From contig NZ_JACNEP010000019.1 in NCBI RefSeq assembly GCF_014270035.1, forward strand, positions 1-60,627: 60,627 bases of DNA. Reading direction: 5' to 3'. Shown here one piece after another: positions 18,384 to 26,982 of this stretch. Each line of letters begins with the position of its first letter. Positions within the stretch are counted from its first letter, which is position 1. The notes beneath the pieces were generated by a model. It was not told the DNA's origin. It worked only from the letters and a program-made list of their open reading frames with translations, and made no database searches. The position numbers and the translations under genes were made by a program. This stretch comes from Neptunicella marina (GTDB lineage Bacteria > Pseudomonadota > Gammaproteobacteria > Enterobacterales > Alteromonadaceae).

Positions 18384-19361
18384 ATGTTTTCACCATGTGA
18401 AAAATATTGGGTGTCAGGCACGGTGAATAATAACCATAAATCGGCCATAGAGCTTAGTGCAACTCGATTATTTAGTAATAGACGAAAAACAGGCTTTCGA
18501 AACAGCATAATAAAGCTGGCTGCAGTTGTTTTATTTCTCATACCTGCGTACAGCAACGCGCAAAGAGTAATGTGGATTAATTCACCTGTTGGTGAAAAAG
18601 ATGATTTGCGGCAGTCGTTACATATATCCCAGACAACGATTGATGTGATTCGACATTATACAGGTGACATTAATTTTAATGTTGTATCTGCTAATAATAA
18701 TCGGGCATTTCAACTGTTAGATGCGCATAAAAATGCCTGTGCCAGTAATAAATTAAAAACCACTGAGAGACAACAGCAGTATCTTTTTACTCACTATCCA
18801 CAAACAGTGTCAGCCGGATTACGATTGTTTGTTTTAGGCGGCTCCGTGCTGGATAAAACTCTGGAAACAAAGCAGAGCGATAATAAGCCCATTGAACTTG
18901 CCAAATTATTTTCTGACGAACATATTCGGTTACTGGGTGTGGTTGGCGGCCGTTCCTATGGTAATCAGCTTGATGCGTTACTCAATAGTCCGTGGGTTAA
19001 ATCGAAATTATGGAGTCGCACCTCGTCGGGTATGTTTGTTGGAGTAATCAATATGCTCTCACACAACCGGATACAGGCTATTGTCGAATATCCTTCAGTC
19101 GTTAACCGTTACGTGGGACAATTAGCAAGCAGTGTCAAATTGAACAGTTATGCCATTAGCGAAGCGGCGGACTATGGATTTGGCTATATCATGTGCAGTA
19201 ATAGTGTGGAAGGAAAGCGGTTGATACAGCAATTTGATTTGGCCATTAAGCAGGCAGTAAAAGACCCTGCTTTTTTTGATGTACACATGAACTGGAATCA
19301 AGGGGTGAGTGAACAGGAGCTACGCAAGGTATTTCATCAGGTATATGCTGGTGTGTTTTAA
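18384..19361 (+). CDS. Periplasmic solute-binding-like protein
   Basis: A protein of about 325 residues resembling the amino-acid-binding type II periplasmic fold (the TIGR02285-like group). A hydrophobic stretch (IIKLAAVVLFLIPAYSNA) forms the signal peptide core and the mature part begins near QRVMWINSPVG. The N terminus is uncertain: the open frame reaches back into rsmF, and candidate starts are ATG 18384 and GTG 18423, both leaving a rather long pre-signal segment. No permease or ATPase gene is beside it, so it may sense rather than import its ligand. Function is not known. Confidence 0.65.
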   Translation: MFSPCEKYWVSGTVNNNHKSAIELSATRLFSNRRKTGFRNSIIKLAAVVLFLIPAYSNAQRVMWINSPVGEKDDLRQSLHISQTTIDVIRHYTGDINFNVVSANNNRAFQLLDAHKNACASNKLKTTERQQQYLFTHYPQTVSAGLRLFVLGGSVLDKTLETKQSDNKPIELAKLFSDEHIRLLGVVGGRSYGNQLDALLNSPWVKSKLWSRTSSGMFVGVINMLSHNRIQAIVEYPSVVNRYVGQLASSVKLNSYAISEAADYGFGYIMCSNSVEGKRLIQQFDLAIKQAVKDPAFFDVHMNWNQGVSEQELRKVFHQVYAGVF

Positions 19362-19414
19362 CCTGCTCATTGACAATAATCAGATAATAACCGACGTATC
19401 CGGAGAGAATGGTT

Positions 19415-19669
19415 ATGAAAAAACAATTAATTGTGCTGGCATGTTTATGTTTATCAGCATGTTCAAAAGTGACAATGGAAAATTATGACAAACTGGAAGT
19501 GGGCATGAGCCAACAGGACGTTAAAAGCCTGCTTGGAGCGCCTGATGCCTGTGAAGAAAAATTTGGTACTAATAGCTGCATTTGGGGCGATAAATCCTCG
19601 CGCTTCATAAAAGTCAGCTTTATTGCAGATAAAGCCGTGTTTTTCGAGAAAAATGCACTGGAAAATTAA
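19415..19669 (+). CDS. Small SmpA/OmlA-like (BamE-fold) lipoprotein
   Basis: An 84-residue lipoprotein. The signal peptide ends in lipobox LSAC, and the mature part shows the pattern of the SmpA/OmlA (BamE-like) fold: YDKLEVGMSQQDVKSLLGAP, then a C...C pair around the IWGD strand. The ATG at 19415 is chosen because GGAGAG lies 7 bases before it; the in-frame ATG at 19409 is too close to it. It is not BamE itself, whose gene usually lies elsewhere. Exact role unknown. Confidence 0.72.
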   Translation: MKKQLIVLACLCLSACSKVTMENYDKLEVGMSQQDVKSLLGAPDACEEKFGTNSCIWGDKSSRFIKVSFIADKAVFFEKNALEN

Positions 19670-19736
19670 CCTGCAATTCAGTCAGTATTCATCTGCATCA
19701 CTCTATTTTGGCGCTGTTGTTTAAATGGAGAAAAGT

Positions 19737-20408
19737 ATGAAATATCATTTTGTTAGCGCTTTATTTTTATTTTTTTGTAGTGCCGTTTCAGCTGAAAATG
19801 TAATTAATGTTTCAGGTAAAGGTCAGGTGTCAGTGGTACCGGACCAGTTGCAGTTTAGTATCTATATTGAAGAAAAGGGCCCTTCAACTGACAAACTGAA
19901 TGCTATTTTGGAGCAAAAAAGTGAACTGGTTGCCAGTTTATTAAAAAAGTACGGGGTTGAAGCCAAAGATGTACAGTCTTTAAGAGTTCAGCTTTCTCCC
20001 TGGATGGAACGTCAGGACAATCATCTTCAGCAACAGGGTTTTGTGTTATCCCGTCAGTTAAAAGTGACATTACGTGATTTGGCAAATTACGGTAAAGTTA
20101 TCGATGGTTTGTTGAAAATAGGGCCGGGACGTATTGATAACTTCCAGTATATGAGCTCTGATCATGCGTCTTTGTACGATAGGGCGTTAACATTAGCGGT
20201 AGAAAATGCCAGTAAAAAGGCAAAATTGTTAGCCAGTGCAGGACAGGTAACGATTTCAGGTGTTCAGTCCATTAACGAGGTTTCGGGTTATTCGGCGCCG
20301 GCAGAAATGGTCAGATTTAAAGCAATGGACAGTGCTGGTGGCTATTTACCCGGTGAAATGCAGATAAAAGCAGATGTTCAGGTGACATTTACTATTGCAT
20401 CTGACTAG
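19737..20408 (+). CDS. SIMPL-domain (DUF541) periplasmic protein
   Basis: A 223-residue exported protein with signal peptide ending near AVSAEN, then one SIMPL/DUF541 domain (INVSGKGQVSVVPDQ ... to the C-terminal strand DVQVTFTI). Family members such as E. coli YggE have been linked to reduced oxidative stress, with no known biochemical activity. The ATG at 19737 follows GGAGAAAAGT and gives a normal signal peptide; the frame opens at an earlier ATG (19725) without a ribosome binding site. Confidence 0.85.
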   Translation: MKYHFVSALFLFFCSAVSAENVINVSGKGQVSVVPDQLQFSIYIEEKGPSTDKLNAILEQKSELVASLLKKYGVEAKDVQSLRVQLSPWMERQDNHLQQQGFVLSRQLKVTLRDLANYGKVIDGLLKIGPGRIDNFQYMSSDHASLYDRALTLAVENASKKAKLLASAGQVTISGVQSINEVSGYSAPAEMVRFKAMDSAGGYLPGEMQIKADVQVTFTIASD

Positions 20409-20453
20409 CATTCACAGCGACAATGCGCGCACTTAAGCAATTTGTTGAAAATC

Positions 20454-20918
20454 ATGACTCAGGCAAAATCAGACTTATATCATGATATCGCACTCCAGGC
20501 GCAAGGGCTGTTAGCTGATGAAAGTGACCTGATTGCCAATTTGGCGAATGTAAGTGCATTATTATGGTTAAACCTGTCCGACATCAATTGGGCGGGTTTT
20601 TATTTATTAAAAGATGACACATTGGTTCTTGGTCCTTTTCAAGGTAAACCAGCTTGTGTCAGAATCCCTGTGGGTAAAGGGGTTTGCGGTACTGCAGCCG
20701 CAACCGGCGATATTCAGATTGTGGAAAATGTGCACGAGTTTGGCGGTCATATCGCCTGTGATGCGGCATCCAATTCTGAAATTGTCATGCCTTTTTATAT
20801 TAATGGTCAGTTGGCAGGGGTGCTGGATATTGATAGTCCCCAGTTTTCGCGTTTTGATCAACAAGATGCAGAGGGCCTGGCCCGTATCGTTAATATTCTG
20901 CAGGATTCGCTTAAATGA
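20454..20918 (+). CDS. msrC: Free methionine-(R)-sulfoxide reductase (GAF domain)
   Basis: A 154-residue single-GAF-domain enzyme that reduces free L-methionine-(R)-sulfoxide with thioredoxin. The three cysteines used in the fRMsr reaction are present (PACVRIP, KGVCGTAA and HIACDAAS). The ATG at 20454 is preferred to the upstream TTG, although the ribosome binding site is weak. It overlaps the next gene by four bases (ATGA) and begins the msrC-small protein-proQ-prc unit, matching the yebR-proQ-prc order of enterobacteria. Confidence 0.93.
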   Translation: MTQAKSDLYHDIALQAQGLLADESDLIANLANVSALLWLNLSDINWAGFYLLKDDTLVLGPFQGKPACVRIPVGKGVCGTAAATGDIQIVENVHEFGGHIACDAASNSEIVMPFYINGQLAGVLDIDSPQFSRFDQQDAEGLARIVNILQDSLK

Positions 20919-21214
20919 AAGAAATGATCGATATCCATGTTGTTCTGGCAACAGTGGAAGATATGGATCATTGGGATGAGCAAGCGGAAGATGCTACTGA
21001 AAAATTCAATGATATGCTGCATTATCTTTATGATAAAGCAGATGATGATATTGAAGTTACCCAGTTTGAGCGCATTATTCAGCATGTTTGGGAATTTTGG
21101 TCGAAAGATCAGCATTTAGTAGAAATAGACGTGGAGGATCTTCAAGACTGGGTTGACCATTTACTGGCAACTTGGGATGATGAGGATTCAACCGGTCAGA
21201 ACGACGATTATTAG
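20915..21214 (+). CDS. Small acidic protein of unknown function
   Basis: A 99-residue soluble protein with a strongly acidic composition (many D and E), mostly helical by pattern, with no signal peptide and no cysteine. It starts inside the msrC stop (ATGA overlap) and ends 10 bases before proQ, so it is translated as part of this operon. I do not recognise the family. Its position between a methionine sulfoxide reductase and an RNA chaperone, and its charge opposite to the basic ProQ linker, make a regulatory or binding partner role possible but unproven. Confidence 0.75.
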   Translation: MKEMIDIHVVLATVEDMDHWDEQAEDATEKFNDMLHYLYDKADDDIEVTQFERIIQHVWEFWSKDQHLVEIDVEDLQDWVDHLLATWDDEDSTGQNDDY

Positions 21215-21224
21215 TGAAGTTTTA

Positions 21225-21872
21225 ATGGATAATTCCGAAAAGTTTTCTTCCAGCAAAGAAGTGATTGCTTTTTTAGCTGAAACCTTTCCCGCCTGCTTTT
21301 CTGTTGAAGGAGAAGCTAAACCTCTGAAAATTGGTATTTTTCAGGATTTATGCGAACAACTGGAAGGTGAGACGCGTGTCAGCAAAACCATGCTACGCTC
21401 CAGTTTGCGTCATTACACCAATAGCTGGCGCTATTTGCATGCGGTGAAAGAAGGTGCACATCGTGTTAATTTGCTGGGTGAACAGGATGCTGTTATAGAC
21501 AAAGAGCATGCCGAACATGCCTTGCAAACTCTGACTGAAAGCAAACAAAAAGTGGCTGAAAAACGTCAGCAGCAAAACCGCAAAAAGCCTTCTGATAAAA
21601 AAAGTTACAAAAATAAGCCTGCCAAACCGATAAATTCAAAGGTAAAAGGAACTAATAGCAAGTCTCAGACGCCTAAAGCTAAAGTTGTTCCTGCTAAACT
21701 GACAGATCAGGATTTAGTGGTCGGTACTCAGGTAACTGTCAAAATTGGTAAATCACCTATGCCAGCCACCATTACCGAAGTGGCTAAAGATGGCGTTAAC
21801 ATTCAGTTGGCAACAGGCATGAGTGTGAAAGTTCAGGCGGATAAGCTGAGACTGGCCAACAATAGTAAATAA
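21225..21872 (+). CDS. proQ: RNA chaperone ProQ
   Basis: A 215-residue RNA-binding protein that stabilises small RNAs and mRNAs. It has the N-terminal FinO/ProQ domain (about 8-115; FPACFS ... PLKIGIFQDL ... LRSSLRHYTNSWRYL), a Lys-rich linker (about 120-165) and the C-terminal Tudor-like domain (about 168-213; LVVGTQVTVKIG). The ATG at 21225 is chosen on alignment with E. coli ProQ; the longer frame from 21153 overlaps the preceding gene. It is followed by prc after 39 bases, the conserved proQ-prc pair. Confidence 0.96.
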   Translation: MDNSEKFSSSKEVIAFLAETFPACFSVEGEAKPLKIGIFQDLCEQLEGETRVSKTMLRSSLRHYTNSWRYLHAVKEGAHRVNLLGEQDAVIDKEHAEHALQTLTESKQKVAEKRQQQNRKKPSDKKSYKNKPAKPINSKVKGTNSKSQTPKAKVVPAKLTDQDLVVGTQVTVKIGKSPMPATITEVAKDGVNIQLATGMSVKVQADKLRLANNSK

Positions 21873-21911
21873 CGGAGCCTGGCTGCGTTAAAAATCTTTA
21901 GAGGTAGTAAT

Positions 21912-23954
21912 ATGAAAAATCTTTTGCGTGCTTCGATTGCACTGGCAATTGCTGGAATGAGTGTTTCAGCTATATCCGGACAGACAACCGAAAAAGTGGA
22001 AAACTTACCGGTGCTCAAGCAGGAAAGCCAGCACGCAACAGCCGCAAAACGTATTTCAGCATTGTTTACCCGTGCCCACTACAAAGAAGTTACGTTAAAC
22101 AATCAACTTTCTGAAAAGATTTTTGACCGTTACCTGCGTTCACTGGATGCCAGTCACAATATTTTTCTGTCGTCGGATATTGAACAGTTACAGAAATATC
22201 GTGACTCTTTCGATGAAGCGCTGGAAAGAGGACATCTTGATCCAGCCTACGCCATCTTTGAATTGAACTTGCAACGCAGGGTTGAGCGATATGAATACGC
22301 TTTGTCCTTGTTAGACACGCCATTTGATTTCGAGAAAAAGGGCGATAAGTTCAGTTATGACCGCGAAGACGCCGACTGGCCGGCAACTGATGCTGAAGTC
22401 GATGAACTGTGGCGCCAGCGCGTTAAATATGATGCGTTAAATTTAAAATTAAATGGCAAAGAATGGCCTGAAATAGTTGAATTGCTGACTAAGCGTTATA
22501 AGCGCGCTATTAAGCGTTTAACCCAAACTCAGAGCGAAGACGTATTTCAAACGGTCATGAATGCCTTCGCCCGCAGTATTGAAGCGCATACCAGTTATTT
22601 GTCTCCGCGTAACGCTGAACGTTTTCAGATGGAAATGAATCTGTCGTTTGAAGGTATTGGTGCAGTTCTGATGAGCGAAGACGATTACACCGTTATTCGT
22701 AGTATTGTACCAGGCGGCCCCGCTGAGTTATCCAAACAAATTAAACCTGAAGATAAGATTGTCGGTGTTGCGCAGGGCGACGAAGAGTTTGTTGATGTTA
22801 TCGGCTGGCGACTGGATGAGGTGGTGGAGCTGATAAAAGGCCCCAAAGGTACAGTCGTACGTTTGCAAGTACTAAAAGGCGTGTCAGACTCAAAAGCACC
22901 TGTGATCGTGTCATTAACCCGTGACAAAATCAAACTGGAAGATAAGGCGGCTAAATCTAAAGTCGTTTCACCTGAAGCCGGACCACATAAAGGACATAAA
23001 ATCGGCGTTATTGAAATCCCATCTTTTTATAATAACCTGCATACCGATGTCATTGCTGAAATTAAGAAGCTTAAAGAACAAAATATTGAAGCCATTATCG
23101 TTGATTTACGTGGCAATGGTGGTGGTTCGTTAACCGAAGCGACGTTATTGTCAGGGTTGTTCTTTGATAAAGGCCCGGTGGTGCAGATCCGTGATGGTGC
23201 AGGCCGTATCAATGTCAATGCCGATACCGATGGGGTGACTTATTACGATGGTCCTATGACAGTATTAGTGGATCGTTACAGTGCGTCGGCTTCAGAAATT
23301 TTTGCCGCCGCCATGCAGGATTATGGAAGGGCCGTGATTGTAGGTGAACATACTTATGGTAAAGGAACGGTTCAGCAACATCGTGGTTTAGGGCGTATTT
23401 ATGATTTGTACGATAATCCAATCGGTAGCGTACAATTCACCATTGCTAAGTTTTACCGCATTAACGGTGGCAGTACACAGCATAAAGGTGTGATGCCGGA
23501 TATTTCATTCCCATCCCCGATAGATCCAAAAGACTGGGGTGAAAGTCAGGCTGATAACGCGTTGCCATGGGATAGTATTGCACATGCCAATTACACTACG
23601 GTAGGCGAAACAACTTCAGCGCTGGCGTATATTGATCAGTTACATAAAGAGCGAATCGCTCACGACCCGGAGTTCGCTTATTTGTTTGATGACATCAAAC
23701 GCTATAAAGAAGAAAAAGATAATAAATTTATCTCTCTGGTTGAATCCGAGCGTAAAAAAGAGCGTGAAGAAAACGATGCAAGACGTTTAAAGCGTACTAA
23801 CGAACGTTTAGCCAGAATGGGTAAAGAGCCTGTTAAATCACTGGACGATGTGCCAGATGATTTACTTGATAAAATCGACCCATTTTTGGATGAGGCAACA
23901 CAAATTACATTTGATGTGATTGCTACAGGTAAATACGCGATTAATCACCAGTAA
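21912..23954 (+). CDS. prc: Carboxy-terminal processing protease Prc (Tsp)
   Basis: A 680-residue periplasmic S41 protease that trims C termini and degrades tagged or misfolded envelope proteins, including peptidoglycan hydrolases. Signal peptide about 1-22; PDZ domain about 240-330 (MNLSFEGIGAVL); protease core with catalytic S459 (YSASASEIF) and K484 (TYGKGTVQ), 25 residues apart exactly as S430/K455 in E. coli. The C-terminal helical DUF3340 region follows. A GAGGTAGTAAT precedes the ATG. It ends with its own terminator. Confidence 0.97.
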   Translation: MKNLLRASIALAIAGMSVSAISGQTTEKVENLPVLKQESQHATAAKRISALFTRAHYKEVTLNNQLSEKIFDRYLRSLDASHNIFLSSDIEQLQKYRDSFDEALERGHLDPAYAIFELNLQRRVERYEYALSLLDTPFDFEKKGDKFSYDREDADWPATDAEVDELWRQRVKYDALNLKLNGKEWPEIVELLTKRYKRAIKRLTQTQSEDVFQTVMNAFARSIEAHTSYLSPRNAERFQMEMNLSFEGIGAVLMSEDDYTVIRSIVPGGPAELSKQIKPEDKIVGVAQGDEEFVDVIGWRLDEVVELIKGPKGTVVRLQVLKGVSDSKAPVIVSLTRDKIKLEDKAAKSKVVSPEAGPHKGHKIGVIEIPSFYNNLHTDVIAEIKKLKEQNIEAIIVDLRGNGGGSLTEATLLSGLFFDKGPVVQIRDGAGRINVNADTDGVTYYDGPMTVLVDRYSASASEIFAAAMQDYGRAVIVGEHTYGKGTVQQHRGLGRIYDLYDNPIGSVQFTIAKFYRINGGSTQHKGVMPDISFPSPIDPKDWGESQADNALPWDSIAHANYTTVGETTSALAYIDQLHKERIAHDPEFAYLFDDIKRYKEEKDNKFISLVESERKKEREENDARRLKRTNERLARMGKEPVKSLDDVPDDLLDKIDPFLDEATQITFDVIATGKYAINHQ

Positions 23955-23978
23955 TCTGCGTAGTAGTTGAACAATTCT

Positions 23979-24010
23979 CAGGGCTGCTCTTAATTCAGCC
24001 CTGTTTTTTT
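23979..24010 (+). terminator. Terminator after prc
   Basis: CAGGGCTG/CAGCCCTG stem with a 9-base loop and seven T. Confidence 0.88.
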
Positions 24011-24096
24011 ATCTCAGAAATGGGCATTATCTGTCAGGCTAAAAGTTATTTAAGCAGCACAGATAACAAAATAATAATAATGAGACAGGTAATAAT

Positions 24097-25440
24097 ATGA
24101 GTGCACGCGGTGAATTTTCTTCCCGATTAGGTTTTGTACTGGCAGCGGCCGGGTCTGCTGTGGGGTTAGGCAATGTTTGGGGCTTTCCTACACAAGTCGC
24201 AAGCAACGGGGGAGCAGCCTTCGTTTTTGTTTATATTATTCTGGCATTTGCACTGGCTTATCCAGTTTTGATGGCGGAGTTTGTTATTGGACGGGCAAGC
24301 CGTTCAAATATGGTTGATGCTCTGGGTAAAATAGGTGGGACAGCCGGCAAAGCGAGCGGGATTTGGGGATGTATAACCGTATCTCTGATTTTGGCCTTCT
24401 ACTCATTAGTCGCTGGTGTGATGACCGCGTTCTGCCTTTCTTCTCTTTCTCAGTTATTTGGTCAGGCGGAATGGGCTAGCTGGTTAATGCAGGATATGGG
24501 GGATGGTGCCGCCATAGTGCGTAACATTCTGTTCTGTGGATTGTTTATGGTACTGACCGTTTTGATTGTATCAGGGGGCGTTAAAGATGGAATTGAACGG
24601 TGGTCAGTACGTTTAATGCCTGCGTTACTGGCAATTATTGTGTTGTTGATTCTGTATGTCATGACACAAGATGGAGCCATGACCGGTCTCAAAAATTACC
24701 TGTTACCAGACTTCTCCAAGGTAATGAATGCTGATTTATTGTTAAGTGCCATGGGGCAGGCATTTTTCTCTATGTCTTTAGGTGTAGGGACTATGCTGGT
24801 TTATGGCTCGTATGTTAGTAAATCTGAAAAACTGTCTACCTTGGGAGCCTCTGTTGCTCTGGTTGATATTGGTGTCGCAATTCTGGCCGGATTACTGATT
24901 ATTCCAGCTATGTATGTGGCAGCGCACAATGGGGTGGTCATTTTTAATGACGCAGGTGAGTTGATAGCCGGCCCCAGCCTTATTTTTGCAGTATTGCCTG
25001 CGTTGTTTGATACCATGGGCGCTGCGGGTAGTTTTGTCGCTTTTGCCTTTTTTGCGTTAATGATAATTGCTGCTGTTACCTCGTCTATCTCAATGCTTGA
25101 AGTACCCGTTGCTTATGTGGTTGAAAATAAAGGGGTCAACCGTAAAAAGGCGGTGTGGATAATCGCTGCTATTATTTACTTTTGCAGTATTGTCATTGCA
25201 CTAAACTTTGACGATCTATTCGGTTTGGTCATCGCTTTAACCACGCAATATAGTCAACCATTACTTGGTTTAATGTTGTGTATCTTTTTAGGTTGGGTGT
25301 GGAAACGTGACAAAGTACTGGCAGAACTAAAACAAGGTGACGAACAGGTAGAGTCTTCACTGTTTTGGAAAATCTGGCCATGGTATGTACGTTTTGTTTG
25401 CCCGATTGTCATTATTTTTATGTTTTACCGTTCGTTGTAA
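24097..25440 (+). CDS. Sodium-dependent transporter of the NSS/SNF family
   Basis: A 447-residue inner-membrane protein with about 11 membrane segments. The first helix has the family signature RLGFVLAAAGSAVGLGNVWGFP, which forms sodium and substrate sites in LeuT-type transporters. Substrates in bacteria are usually amino acids such as leucine, tyrosine or tryptophan; the exact substrate cannot be read here. ACAGGTAATAAT precedes the ATG. It is followed after 42 bases by an NhaC-type antiporter and then pepN with no terminator between, so the three may be cotranscribed. Confidence 0.92.
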   Translation: MSARGEFSSRLGFVLAAAGSAVGLGNVWGFPTQVASNGGAAFVFVYIILAFALAYPVLMAEFVIGRASRSNMVDALGKIGGTAGKASGIWGCITVSLILAFYSLVAGVMTAFCLSSLSQLFGQAEWASWLMQDMGDGAAIVRNILFCGLFMVLTVLIVSGGVKDGIERWSVRLMPALLAIIVLLILYVMTQDGAMTGLKNYLLPDFSKVMNADLLLSAMGQAFFSMSLGVGTMLVYGSYVSKSEKLSTLGASVALVDIGVAILAGLLIIPAMYVAAHNGVVIFNDAGELIAGPSLIFAVLPALFDTMGAAGSFVAFAFFALMIIAAVTSSISMLEVPVAYVVENKGVNRKKAVWIIAAIIYFCSIVIALNFDDLFGLVIALTTQYSQPLLGLMLCIFLGWVWKRDKVLAELKQGDEQVESSLFWKIWPWYVRFVCPIVIIFMFYRSL

Positions 25441-25482
25441 TACATAGTCAGTTAAAGATCTCGCTCAGGAGAATACAATAAC

Positions 25483-26955
25483 ATGCCTGATCAACATAAG
25501 ACGCCATCGTTAACCGATGCGCTGATCCCTATTGTCATTTTGGTGGCGTTATTAGCGTCATCGGTAATTCTGTTTGGTGACAACTCATCCTATGGTCCCA
25601 ACCAAATCGCTTTGCTGATTTCCACCGGTATTACCGCCATTATTGGAATTAAAAACGGTTTTAAATGGGAAGATATTGAACAGGCGATGATAAATGGTAT
25701 TGCATTATCATTAGGTGCCATTCTCATTTTGTTAGCGGTAGGGGCCCTGATTGGATCCTGGTTATTGTCCGGCACGGTTCCCACATTGATTTATTATGGT
25801 CTGGAGCTGTTAAATCCAAGCATCTTCTATACTGCCACCTGTATTATTTGTGCCATCGTCGCTATGAGTATTGGTAGTTCGTGGACCACTGCGGCGACAG
25901 TTGGTGTGGCTTTGATGGGCGTGTCCGGAGGGATGGGGTTGTCAGAAGCAATTACCGCAGGTGCGGTTGTCTCCGGCGCTTATTTTGGCGATAAAATATC
26001 TCCTTTGTCTGAAACCACTAATTTGGCACCCGCTGTGGCAGGCACACAATTATTCGATCATATTCGCTATATGTTGTGGACCACTGTACCAAGCTTTATT
26101 TTAACCTTAATCATTTTTACCATTTTAGGCTTTAGCGAATCGGGTCAGGCATCGACTGACAAAATTAATGAAATTCAGCGTTTATTGGGTGAGCAATTTA
26201 ATATCGGCTGGCAAATGGTGGTGCCACTGATTGTGTTATTGACGCTAGCTGTCAGAAAAATGCCAGCTTTCCCAGCGGTGGCCATTGGAGCACTGTTAGG
26301 TGCACTATGGGCAGTGATTTTTCAACCCGAAGTCATAGATAAATTAGCGACTCAGGATCATAAGGGCTGGTTAGCCTCAGTCACCGTAGCCTGGACGGCA
26401 TTGTTTGATGGTGTATCAATGGATACTGGCAACAGCGAACTAAATGATTTATTAAGCGGCGGTGGCATGTCGAGTATGCTCAATACTATTTGGTTAATTA
26501 TGTGTGCCTTAACCTTTGGTGCCGTACTGGAAAAAGTCGGTTTATTAAAGCGTGCTGTAAGCGTATTTTTGAAAGGGGCTAAATCGGCGGGTGATATGAT
26601 CAGTCGCACAATTTTAACCTGTATTGGTACCAACCTTATTACTGCCGATCAATATATGTCCATAGTAATGCCTGGCCGCATGTACAAAAATGAATTTGCC
26701 AAACGTGGCTTACACCAACTGAATTTATCACGCAGTCTTGAAGACGGTGGGACCTTAACTTCCCCGCTTATTCCATGGAATACCTGTGGTGCCTATATGC
26801 ATAGCGTATTGCATGTGGATCCGTTCCAGTATTTCTTCTACGCGGTATTTAATTTGATTAGTCCGGTGTTAGCGATTATTTATGCTTATGTTGGTATTAA
26901 AATATTGCGTATTGAGCCGACAGAAGAGCATAAACAACAAACACAGACGGTGTAA
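25483..26955 (+). CDS. nhaC: NhaC-family Na+/H+ antiporter
   Basis: A 490-residue inner-membrane protein with about 12 membrane segments. Family marks include SLGAILILLAVGALIGSW, GAYFGDKISPLSETTNLA and the C-terminal LEDGGTLTSPLIPWNTCG. NhaC proteins exchange sodium for protons, and some relatives exchange organic acids, so the symbol denotes family only. A CAGGAGAATACAATAAC leader precedes the ATG. Placed after a sodium-driven symporter, it could recycle the sodium that enters with amino acids; this is inference. Confidence 0.9.
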   Translation: MPDQHKTPSLTDALIPIVILVALLASSVILFGDNSSYGPNQIALLISTGITAIIGIKNGFKWEDIEQAMINGIALSLGAILILLAVGALIGSWLLSGTVPTLIYYGLELLNPSIFYTATCIICAIVAMSIGSSWTTAATVGVALMGVSGGMGLSEAITAGAVVSGAYFGDKISPLSETTNLAPAVAGTQLFDHIRYMLWTTVPSFILTLIIFTILGFSESGQASTDKINEIQRLLGEQFNIGWQMVVPLIVLLTLAVRKMPAFPAVAIGALLGALWAVIFQPEVIDKLATQDHKGWLASVTVAWTALFDGVSMDTGNSELNDLLSGGGMSSMLNTIWLIMCALTFGAVLEKVGLLKRAVSVFLKGAKSAGDMISRTILTCIGTNLITADQYMSIVMPGRMYKNEFAKRGLHQLNLSRSLEDGGTLTSPLIPWNTCGAYMHSVLHVDPFQYFFYAVFNLISPVLAIIYAYVGIKILRIEPTEEHKQQTQTV

Positions 26956-26982
26956 TTCCAAAACCATTAAAAAGAGGTAGTA

